Source: DASXMX01 sp036794395 (GTDB lineage: Bacteria; Planctomycetota; Phycisphaerae; Tepidisphaerales; Tepidisphaeraceae). From it: a DNA stretch of 20,428 bases. Below are positions 7,578 through 15,129 of this stretch, piece after piece. The notes beneath the pieces were generated by a model. The model made no database searches and was not told where the DNA came from. It was given only the letters and a program-made list of their open reading frames with translations. The stretch covers positions 1 to 20,428 of the forward strand of contig DAIRGS010000112.1 in NCBI GenBank assembly GCA_036794395.1, read 5' to 3'. The position numbers were made by a program, and so were the translations under genes. The number at the start of each line of letters is the position of its first letter. Within the stretch, counting starts at the first letter, position 1.

Positions 7578-9007
7578 TGGAGCGGATTGCCGGCCGCATC
7601 CTTGATGCTGCCGTCGTCGACGAGATTCAGCCCCAGCGTCCCCGTGCCCGAGATGCCGTTGATCGTCACCGTGTAAAGCGCGCCGCTGCCACTGACCACG
7701 ACCGGCGGCGTGGTGCTTACGCCGCTGAGCGCCACGGCAAAGTCGCTGGCGTCCACGCCGGTGACTGGCTCGTTGAAGGTGACGGTGTAACTAACGCTGG
7801 CGTCGCTGGTGATGGGGCCGGGCGGGTTGGTTCGGTTGATCGACAGCACGACCGGCGGCACATCGCCCAGCAACACCCCGACCGTCCCACTCCCCTGATT
7901 CACCACCGCCAAATCCAGTCGCCCATCCCCGTTGAGGTCCGTGGTCAGCACGGATGTCGGAGAGTTTCCCGTCGCAAACGTGCGCTGCGCCGCCAGCGTC
8001 CCAGTCCCATTCCCCAGCAGCACGCTCACCGTGGTGTTGCTGAGGTTCGCCGCGACCACATCCAGCTTACCGTCCCCATTCACATCCCCCACCGTCACCG
8101 ATTCCGGATATGAACCGACGGCAAACGTCTTGTCGATCGCAAACGTACCATCGCCATTGCCGGTCAACACGCTCACCGCGCCGCTAGTGCTGTAATTGGC
8201 AATAACCAGGTCGAGCGACCCGTCTCCATTCACATCCGATGCCACCACCGCGAACGGGCCCGACCCCGCCCCAAACGTCTGCATCGCTCCGAAGGTCCCA
8301 TCCCCGTTCCCCACCAGCACCCCCACCGTGTTGTTGATCTGATTCACCACCGCCAGATCCGGCTTACCGTCCCGATTGAAATCCGCCGCCGTCAGATTCC
8401 TGGGCGTCGCCCCTGTCCCAAACGTCAGTTGCGGCAGAAAGCCCCCCGTCCCAGTGCCCAGCAGAACGCTCAACGAGTTCGCAGCATGGTTCGCCGTGAT
8501 CACATCAACGCGCCCATCCCCGTTCACATCAGCCGCCGTCACCGACGTCGGGTGAAGCCCTACGCCAAACGTCACCCGCGGCTGAAAGCTTCCATTGCCA
8601 TTGCCCAGCAGAACGCTGATCGTACTGTTGGGGTAGTCCGCGTCGACAAGGTCAACCCGTCCATCCCCATTCACATCCGCCGTCACCAGCGAGGTCGGGC
8701 TCCCGCCGGTCAACACGGTCTGCTGCAACGCAAAGGTCCCGTCCCCGTTGCCGGCCAGAACGCTGACCATGTTCGACCCGTAATGACCCACCAGAAGATC
8801 GCGCTTCCCATCCCCATTCACGTCCGCCGAGATCACCATCGTTGGAATCGGCCCCGCTCCAAACGTCACCTGCGCCCCAAACGCCGCGATCGTCCCCGAC
8901 AGAAACACACGCCGTTCCAACTCCTCGGCCCGGCACGCGCTCATGACCGCCCGCGCCGCACGCTTTTTGCGCGCCCAACCCGCAACCGCATGTCTGCCGT
9001 TTGTCAT
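7007..9007 (-). CDS. N-terminal part of FG-GAP/VCBS repeat protein with LEPR-XLL-like N-terminus (3' end truncated by adapter sequence)
   Basis: Start chosen at the ATG at 9007, which has GGAG 7 bases upstream; a GTG at 9037 lacks support. The product reads 666 residues to a TGA lying inside the adapter remnant, and its last five residues (APIHI) are adapter-derived. The frame is the same as that of 5543-7000, so the intact gene is 5543-9007, about 1154 residues. Order: basic N-terminus, LERRVFLS (30-37, LEPR-XLL-like motif of planctomycete exported proteins), seven FG-GAP units (about 45-380), an Ig-like module beginning SINRTNPPGP and ending in SIKDAAGNPLQPGG (about 384-480), then the first four units of a second FG-GAP block. 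Each unit carries a DVNGDGxxDL Ca-binding loop. FG-GAP units form beta-propellers as in integrin alpha chains. Likely extracellular; the ligand is unknown. Confidence 0.85.
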   Translation of the reverse strand: MTNGRHAVAGWARKKRAARAVMSACRAEELERRVFLSGTIAAFGAQVTFGAGPIPTMVISADVNGDGKRDLLVGHYGSNMVSVLAGNGDGTFALQQTVLTGGSPTSLVTADVNGDGRVDLVDADYPNSTISVLLGNGNGSFQPRVTFGVGLHPTSVTAADVNGDGRVDVITANHAANSLSVLLGTGTGGFLPQLTFGTGATPRNLTAADFNRDGKPDLAVVNQINNTVGVLVGNGDGTFGAMQTFGAGSGPFAVVASDVNGDGSLDLVIANYSTSGAVSVLTGNGDGTFAIDKTFAVGSYPESVTVGDVNGDGKLDVVAANLSNTTVSVLLGNGTGTLAAQRTFATGNSPTSVLTTDLNGDGRLDLAVVNQGSGTVGVLLGDVPPVVLSINRTNPPGPITSDASVSYTVTFNEPVTGVDASDFAVALSGVSTTPPVVVSGSGALYTVTINGISGTGTLGLNLVDDGSIKDAAGNPLQPGGTASFQTQQTFASGRYPSSVAVSDVNGDGRPDLVVANLGSNTVSVLLGNGNGTFRAQQTFTAGVVPCSIAAADVNGDGKPDLVVANRNYTSGTVSVLLGNGNGTFQSQQTFATGSQPVSVAVSDLNGDGRPDLVVANRGGTVSVLLGNGNGTFQTQQTFATGAYPRSVAVSDVNGDGRPDLVAPIHI

Positions 9008-9100
9008 GATCTCGCTCCGCAAGTAAATGTGAGGCACGCATCATCCCCCCGCGCCCCCCGCCCCGGCAACTGCCAAATCTCTCAAATAGAGTTCGTGCCA

Positions 9101-9147
9101 GGGAACGCAAGGCTACCGCCAAGCCGCATTTCTCGATCGAAGCGGCT
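9101..9147. repeat. Decayed copy of the GGGAGTGCGAGGC hairpin family
   Basis: The stretch from GGGAACGCAAGGCTACCGCC through AAGCCGCATTTCTCGATCGA to GCGGCT follows the 139-191 element base for base with scattered substitutions: GGGAACGCAAGG for GGGAGTGCGAGG, CCGCCAAGCCGC for CCGCCGAGCCGC. The distal arm is missing. It ends at the stop codon (9147-9149) of the large repeat gene and occupies part of the 139-bp gap between the two giant genes. Most likely an old interspersed insertion. Confidence 0.65.
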
Positions 9148-12100
9148 CATCGTCCCCGCTTCAATTCCTTACCATGCTGTTTCGATTTGTGATTTTGATT
9201 CAAAGCATCCGGCGTGGTCCCGCTCGTGCCCACCGGATCCAGATTGCCTCCCCCGCCTGCCACAGTGGACGTGGATAGAGGGGGTTCAGCCAGTACACCC
9301 GAAGCCGCGGCACCCGCCCCCGCACTCACCGCCTCCGCCGTCGCCGCAACAACGCTTCCCGTGGCCGTGGCATTATAATTCTTCTGCAAAATCGTCGCAT
9401 CCAAAAGATTGATCGCCGAGTCGTAATTGAAATTCCCCAGGTCCCAAGCCGTCTGCCCGGCAATCAGATAATGCCGCGCCATCTGAACCGCGTCCACCGC
9501 ATTCACCACCCGATCCAGATTGGTATCTCCCATTACGGTGTACCTAACTTCCACGGTATTCGCAGGCTGGCCCGCAACTATCCCATCCGCTGAATCCGCA
9601 TACCCCACGCCAAACGTATTGGCTGGGCCGCCCGCCGCCGCGCTGGACATGATCGAGCCGTCACCCCCTGGGTCCCCGTTCCACAACCCCCCGTTGTAGC
9701 CTCGCGTCAATGCAAGCTGGATTGCGGTCGCCAGACCGGGATTCGCCGTCGTGTCAAAGTAAACAGTGCTTTGCCCGATTTCGATCGTCCTAACGAATAG
9801 CGGAAGTGCCCCTGACAACCCGTTGACCCTGAACGACCCGTTCAAGTGCAATATGTTCGGCAGTGGGTTCCCGTTTGTGTAATCAAGGGTGATCGTGTCT
9901 TGGCCGCCGTTGCCCACCAACGTCAGGCCGTTGGGGTCATCGGTCGCCAGCACGCCGCTCGCCGCGCCCATCGTCCAGTGAACATGACGCGAATCGGGAT
10001 CCGACATCAGTATGATCCCGTCCGGCCCAGACGTGCCCGCAACCGAATCGACGACTGGTACCTTCGTCAGTCGAAAAATTGTGCCCCCGCCGGGCGCCCC
10101 GTAGCCCAGAAGGTCGTTGTACACTCTACCGCTGCCGCCGGTCCCCATCCCGTACAAGTTCCCCGCGGAATCTATGGCCACCCCCGAAAACGGATGCTGC
10201 CCGACTAGGCCGTTGAAGGTCGCCAGTTCGTTGATCGATGACGTGCCCTGCGGCAGTTCAATGACCGCCCCCCCGTAGCCGGGGCCTCCTAGCTCCTCCG
10301 TGGCGAAAATATTCCCGCTCCCATCCAACAGCAGCCGGCCGTCCGGGTTTACACCGTAAGCAAGGAATTGAAGCGAACTCCCTCCCTTCGGAATCTTGAA
10401 GATGCCGGTCGGACCGCTGGTGCCGAACGCGACACCGTACATATTGCCTGATAAATCTGCGGTAAGCTCCTTGGCAAAATAGTTGTAGCCCATCGTGATC
10501 AACGTCGTCACCGTGGAACTTCCCGGCGCAACTTTGAATACGGTGTCGCTGGAAGCGGTCGTACCGCGGCTGGTCCCGAAGAAGTTCCCCGCCGCATCAC
10601 GTACCAATCCGCGGCCCGGGGAAGCGTGCGCCTGATCGAAAGACGCGAGCACCGTAATTGTCGAACTCCCCTTGGCCAATTCGAACAACGTGCCCCACCC
10701 CGACGTCCCACCCCTGTCCGTTACGCCATAAAGGTTTCCCGATCCGTCGATGATCAAATCGACCCCGTACGCGCCATTGGTGATGTTGAACGACGCCAGA
10801 GGCACGATGTTGCTGGTGTTCGCCGCGATCTCGAATATCGCCCCGTACCCCGACGCACCGCCAAGATTCGTTGTTCCGAACAGATTGCCCGATCCGTCCA
10901 CCAGCAGGCTTGTCGGCCCCGACCCGTTGGTCCCGTTGAAAGACGCCAGGGTGATCGGCGTAGACGATCCGTGCGGGATCTCGATCACCGCCCCGTCGTT
11001 CGTTGGGCCGCCCGAGACCGCAAGCCCGAAAACATTTCCCGCCCCGTCCACTAGCATCATCCCGCCATCCATCGCCCCGACTGGGTCGAAGCTCGCCACA
11101 TCCGTAACCGCAGCCGCACCTGCGGCAAGCTTGAACACCACCCCCTGCCCCGCCGCACCGCCGCGGCTTGCCGTCCCGTAGAGGTTCCCCACCCCGTCCA
11201 TGACCAGTCCGCTGTACGGTTTGGAGCCGTTGGTCCCGTTTAAAACCGCCAACGTGGTAATGCTCGTGCTGGCGTGAGCCACTTCAAACACGCTTCCGTT
11301 GAGATAAGCGACCCCCCCGGGGTAATTATCTCCCGACGTCGTTCCGAAAAGATTACCCGCCGAATCGATCGCCATCGTGCCCGTGGGATTTCCGCCGTTG
11401 GCGCCGGTGAACGACGCCAGCAAGCTGATCGTGTTGCTCCCGACCGGCAATTCGAAAACCGCGCCGTGCCCAGACGCCCCGCCCGTGTTGGTCGCGCCAA
11501 AGAGGTTACCGGCCACATCGCGCACCAGCCCACCGACCGGCGCCTGCCCGTTGCTCCCACTAAATGTCGCAAGGGTGGTCACCGCAGCGTCGCCTTTTAT
11601 TATTTCGAAAATCGTCCCGTAAATGGTGCTGTAACTGGTGGATTGCGTTGTCCCAAAAATATTCCCCTGCGCGTCCACCAAGAGCGCACCCGAAGGACCG
11701 CCCACGCTCGTCGGGATCGGTGCGACAGTCGTCACGGCCAACGTCGTGTGGTCGATCTTGAAAACGCTCCCGATGGTCAGCCCGTACGTCGTCCCGTAGA
11801 TGTCTCCATTCCCGTCCACCGTCATCCCGCCCTGAACGATATTTCCGTTCGGGTTGTTCTCATTCGCGGCCAACGACTGCAGTACCGTCAACTTCGAGCT
11901 GTTGTGAGCCAGTTCAAAGATGGTGCCTCCATTGTTGTCCCCGCCCGCCGTCGTGGACCCGAAAATGTTCCCCGCCGCGTCCACCGCGACGCCGGCGTAT
12001 GGATATGCGCCGTTCAACCCATCGAAGCTCGCCAGCGCGGTGATTATTGAAGTGCCGCTGGCAATCATGAAAATGGTTCCGTCCCCATATGCCCCGCCCG

Positions 12101-14720
12101 CCCTGGTGGTACCATACAAGTTCCCCACCGAGTCCCTTGTTAGCGTCGCTTGGGGATTCGCCCCGCTCTGGTTGGTTCCCATCAGGCCCAACTTTTGCAC
12201 TACGTAAGTCGTCGGGCCGGGCGGGACCACTGTATACGATTCGCCTGCGAACCCCGCCGGCGGCGCATTGCCAAGCAGCACGCTCACGTTACTGCCGTTG
12301 AGATTCGCCGTCACCAGGTCCACCTGTCCATCGGCATTCAAATCGCCGGCGGCGATCGAATAGGGCTCGGCGCCCGTCCCAAACGTCTGCTGCGCCGCAA
12401 ACGTCCCGTTCCCGTTCCCGAGCAAAACGCTGGCGCTCGAGCCAACCCCTTCGCTGTTCCCCGAATTGGACACCGCGATGTCGAGCTTCCCATCATTGTT
12501 CAGATCCGTCAGCGCCACCGACGTCGGCCCCGCTCCCGCCGCGATCGTTTGCTGCGCACCGAACGTCCCGTTTCCGTTCCCCAATAGAACGCTCACATTC
12601 CCCTGCCCGGCGAAATAATTATTGCCCACCACCAGATCCGTTTTTCCGTCCCCGTCGATATCCCCTGCCGCGATTGAAATGTCGTTCGAGCCGGCGGCGA
12701 ATGTCAGTTGCGGCTGAAACGTTCCGTTCCCATTGCCCAGCAAAACGCTCGCGTCATGATCGATCCCGTTGGCCACCGCCAGATCCATCTTGCCATCGCG
12801 ATTGAAATCGCCGGCCACGATCGCACTGGGAAATGTTCCGGCGGCGAAAGTCATCTGGGCCCCGAACGTCCCGTTGCCGTTGCCCAGTAAAACGCTCACC
12901 GCTCCGCTGCCTGTCGCCACCGCCAGGTCCGCAAGCCCATCTCCGTTCAAATCCACCACCGCGATGGCCACCGCGCCACCGGCCGCAAACGTCTGCGGCA
13001 CTCCAAAGCTTCCGTCACCATTGCCCATCAGCACGCTGACCGCGCTTCCCGCTCCAACGATCAGATCCAGCTTCCCATCGCGATTCACGTCCGCCGTCGT
13101 GACGAAATCCGGCGATGTTCCCGCGGCGTAACTCTTCTGCGCTTTAAACGTCCCGTTTCCATTGCCCAGCATCACGTTGACGAAATTCCCACCGCGTGAA
13201 TTGGCCACCACCAGGTCCGCCCTGCCATCCCCATCCAAATCCGCCGTCGCAATGGAGTACGGCTCCGACCCGCTGGCGAACGTCTGCTGCGCCTGGAACG
13301 ACGCGGCACTTCCCCCTTGCAGCGGATTCCCGGCCCCATCCTTGATGCTCCCATCATCTACCAAGTTCAGTCCCAGCGTCCCACTGCCCGAAATCCCATT
13401 CACGGTCACCGTATAAGCCGCCCCGCTCCCGCTCACCACCACCGGCGTCGTAGCCGTTATGCCACTCAACGCCAATGCAAAATCCGTCGGATCGACGCCG
13501 ATCACCGGCGCGCTGAACGTGACCCCATAATTTACGCTCGAAGCACTGGTGCTGGGCCCGGCCGGATTCGACCGATTGATCGATATCACATAGGGCTGCA
13601 CGTCCCCAAGCAGAACGCCTGCCCCGCCACTGGCGCCATTGGCCACCAACAAATCCGCGCGCCCATCCCGATTCACATCCGCGCTGCCGATTGCAAATGG
13701 CGCAGTGCCCGTCCCAAACGTCCTCTGTCCGGCAAAACTACCGTTCCCACTGCCCAGCAGCACACTCACCGAATTGCTGTTGTAGTTCACCGACGCGATG
13801 TCGAGCTTCCCATCCCCATTGACGTCGCTGAGGACCACCGCCACTGGAACCGTGCCCACGCCAAATGTCGTCTGATTCCCAAACGTTCCGTTCCCATTCC
13901 CCAACAACACGCCAACAGAATTGCTCGACTCCTCCGCCACAACCAGATCCAGCTTCCCATCCCCATTCACATCCCCACTGGCCACCGAGAACGGCAAGTT
14001 CCCCGCCCCAAACGTCGCCCGAGTCCCAAACGATCCATTCCCATTTCCCAACAACACACTGACGGTATTAGCACTCTTATTCGCAATCGCCAGATCCAGC
14101 TTCCCGTCCCGATTGAAATCCCCGACCGAGATGGAAGCCGCCTGCGCTCCCGCCGCAAAAGTAGTTTGGCCCCCAAACGTCCCATTCCCATTGCCCAGTA
14201 AAATCGAACCCGTCCCCGCCCCATAGTTCGCTACCACCACGTCCGGCTTGCCATCCCCATTCACATCGGCGCTAGCCACAAACCGCGCCTGATTCCCCGC
14301 GCCAAAGGTTTGCTGCCCCAGAAACGTCCCATTCCCATTGCCCAGCAAAACACTGATGCCGTTGCCTCCATTGTTGGACGCAATCAGATCGATCCGTCCA
14401 TCCCGATTCACATCCGCAACGGCCACCGAATAAGGCGAACTCCCCACGGCAAAGATGGACTGGCCCCCAAATGTCCCGTTCCCATTCCCCAGCATCACGC
14501 TCAGCGAATTGCCCCCCGCGTTGGCAACAATCAGATCCAGCTTCCCATCCCCGTTCACATCAGCCGTCGCCACCGATCGCGGCGACGCGCCGGCCCCGAA
14601 CGTCACCTGCGGGGCAAAGGCCGCGATGGCCGTTGAGAGCAGCATCCGCCGCTCCAGCTCCTCGGGCCGGTACGTAACGAGAGCCTGCCGCTTTTGTGCA
14701 TTTCTCCACCCTTTTCGCAT
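9147..14720 (-). CDS. Giant FG-GAP + GloVer repeat protein with LEPR-XLL-like N-terminus and dockerin-like C-terminus
   Basis: 1857 residues from the ATG at 14720, which has GGGAG 8 bases upstream. The frame stays open to 14990, but that stretch runs through an inverted-repeat element and is judged non-coding. Order: LERRMLLS (22-29); seven FG-GAP units (about 40-370, DVNGDGKLDL loops, VSVLLGNGNGTF strands); Ig-like module (about 376-475, SINRSNPAGP to SIKDGAGNPLQ); seven more FG-GAP units (about 475-820); 14 GloVer-type repeats (about 840-1545, core GNLYGTT..GG..G.GTIFEL); a conserved module with YTNGNPLPNILHLNGSF; a dockerin-like pair (about 1726-1783: GDTNLDRVVNAVDAVQMARHY and NYDSAINLLDATILQKNY); a low-complexity linker and a basic tail. 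It is a paralogue of the adjacent 5543-9007 gene, 139 bp downstream, with the GloVer block as its main extra part. Probably a secreted or surface protein; function unknown. Confidence 0.9.
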   Translation of the reverse strand: MRKGWRNAQKRQALVTYRPEELERRMLLSTAIAAFAPQVTFGAGASPRSVATADVNGDGKLDLIVANAGGNSLSVMLGNGNGTFGGQSIFAVGSSPYSVAVADVNRDGRIDLIASNNGGNGISVLLGNGNGTFLGQQTFGAGNQARFVASADVNGDGKPDVVVANYGAGTGSILLGNGNGTFGGQTTFAAGAQAASISVGDFNRDGKLDLAIANKSANTVSVLLGNGNGSFGTRATFGAGNLPFSVASGDVNGDGKLDLVVAEESSNSVGVLLGNGNGTFGNQTTFGVGTVPVAVVLSDVNGDGKLDIASVNYNSNSVSVLLGSGNGSFAGQRTFGTGTAPFAIGSADVNRDGRADLLVANGASGGAGVLLGDVQPYVISINRSNPAGPSTSASSVNYGVTFSAPVIGVDPTDFALALSGITATTPVVVSGSGAAYTVTVNGISGSGTLGLNLVDDGSIKDGAGNPLQGGSAASFQAQQTFASGSEPYSIATADLDGDGRADLVVANSRGGNFVNVMLGNGNGTFKAQKSYAAGTSPDFVTTADVNRDGKLDLIVGAGSAVSVLMGNGDGSFGVPQTFAAGGAVAIAVVDLNGDGLADLAVATGSGAVSVLLGNGNGTFGAQMTFAAGTFPSAIVAGDFNRDGKMDLAVANGIDHDASVLLGNGNGTFQPQLTFAAGSNDISIAAGDIDGDGKTDLVVGNNYFAGQGNVSVLLGNGNGTFGAQQTIAAGAGPTSVALTDLNNDGKLDIAVSNSGNSEGVGSSASVLLGNGNGTFAAQQTFGTGAEPYSIAAGDLNADGQVDLVTANLNGSNVSVLLGNAPPAGFAGESYTVVPPGPTTYVVQKLGLMGTNQSGANPQATLTRDSVGNLYGTTRAGGAYGDGTIFMIASGTSIITALASFDGLNGAYPYAGVAVDAAGNIFGSTTAGGDNNGGTIFELAHNSSKLTVLQSLAANENNPNGNIVQGGMTVDGNGDIYGTTYGLTIGSVFKIDHTTLAVTTVAPIPTSVGGPSGALLVDAQGNIFGTTQSTSYSTIYGTIFEIIKGDAAVTTLATFSGSNGQAPVGGLVRDVAGNLFGATNTGGASGHGAVFELPVGSNTISLLASFTGANGGNPTGTMAIDSAGNLFGTTSGDNYPGGVAYLNGSVFEVAHASTSITTLAVLNGTNGSKPYSGLVMDGVGNLYGTASRGGAAGQGVVFKLAAGAAAVTDVASFDPVGAMDGGMMLVDGAGNVFGLAVSGGPTNDGAVIEIPHGSSTPITLASFNGTNGSGPTSLLVDGSGNLFGTTNLGGASGYGAIFEIAANTSNIVPLASFNITNGAYGVDLIIDGSGNLYGVTDRGGTSGWGTLFELAKGSSTITVLASFDQAHASPGRGLVRDAAGNFFGTSRGTTASSDTVFKVAPGSSTVTTLITMGYNYFAKELTADLSGNMYGVAFGTSGPTGIFKIPKGGSSLQFLAYGVNPDGRLLLDGSGNIFATEELGGPGYGGAVIELPQGTSSINELATFNGLVGQHPFSGVAIDSAGNLYGMGTGGSGRVYNDLLGYGAPGGGTIFRLTKVPVVDSVAGTSGPDGIILMSDPDSRHVHWTMGAASGVLATDDPNGLTLVGNGGQDTITLDYTNGNPLPNILHLNGSFRVNGLSGALPLFVRTIEIGQSTVYFDTTANPGLATAIQLALTRGYNGGLWNGDPGGDGSIMSSAAAGGPANTFGVGYADSADGIVAGQPANTVEVRYTVMGDTNLDRVVNAVDAVQMARHYLIAGQTAWDLGNFNYDSAINLLDATILQKNYNATATGSVVAATAEAVSAGAGAAASGVLAEPPLSTSTVAGGGGNLDPVGTSGTTPDALNQNHKSKQHGKELKRGR
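10070..12200 (-). repeat. Array of 14 GloVer-type (TIGR03803-like) protein repeats
   Basis: The translated array contains 14 cores of the type [SAG]xGN[LIF][YF]GxT, each followed after a Gly-rich turn by a [VI]F[KE][LI] strand and a Ser/Thr-rich strand ending in LASFxGxNG. This matches the tandem repeat known from Gloeobacter and Verrucomicrobia proteins. Spacing is about 40-60 residues. Unlike the FG-GAP block at 6527-7577, the units differ strongly in DNA, so this is an older array. Fourteen units would suit two seven-bladed propellers (inference). Confidence 0.75.
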
Positions 14721-15129
14721 GATCGATCTCCCGACTTGAAGTGTGAATCTGACATCCTCACCTTTCCCGGCGGGTTGGGCAACACTTAACCCGGAAAATT
14801 CATGATTCACCGCCGAGTCGCGGAGATCGCAGAGAAAACAAGACGCCCTGTGTGAGCGCTGCGCAACGCGCGACAAGCTGCATCGCGATTTTGCATGTAA
14901 GCTGTGGCTATTTCTGCATTCTCCGCGTACTCCGCGTCTCTGCGGTGAATAATCCGGGTTAATGAATCCCAAATGTGAAACCCCGGCCATGCTCCACGCA
15001 ATAATCCGACACGTATCTCATGCGAAATGAGAAAAGTAAGCCATTGCGAGCCGAGCGAGATGTCCCGACCGGCAACACCCTACCATCGAGCCGGTAGCTC
15101 AAACCGGGTATCGTAGTTCGCAACCGACC
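14721..15129. other. Divergent intergenic region between the two gene blocks
   Basis: The 409 bp separate the minus-strand repeat-protein gene (start 14720) from the plus-strand DUF1549/DUF1553 gene (start 15130), so promoters for both directions should lie here. I could not recognise convincing -35/-10 pairs. The middle is filled by the inverted-repeat element at 14786-14962. Between 14963 and 15129 nothing identifiable is seen. Confidence 0.6.
14786..14962. repeat. 177-bp inverted-repeat (MITE-like) intergenic element
   Basis: The two ends begin with the same ten bases, TTAACCCGGA, in inverted orientation (14786-14795; complement of 14953-14962). After a small length difference both continue with ATTCACCGC.GAG.CGCGGAG..CGC.GAGA and diverge inward, giving arms of about 45-50 bp around a core of about 80 bp. 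No open frame in the core resembles a transposase. Similar CACCGC-GAG-CGCGGAG words recur in many planctomycete and verrucomicrobial intergenic regions (recalled, not searched). Likely a non-autonomous dispersed element. It could form a large cruciform or hairpin in either transcript. Confidence 0.7.

Noticed and set aside
6269..8113. 614-codon open frame on the plus strand with regular HVRHRDG-type repeats
   Set aside because: Antisense shadow of the FG-GAP gene. Its repeats are the complement of the DVNGDG coding units, and it runs straight through the adapter remnant.
14721..14990. Upstream extension of the giant repeat protein to a start at 14990
   Set aside because: The added 90 residues cross the inverted-repeat element and show no protein character. 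The ATG at 14720 has a good ribosome site and gives the expected LERR-type N-terminus.
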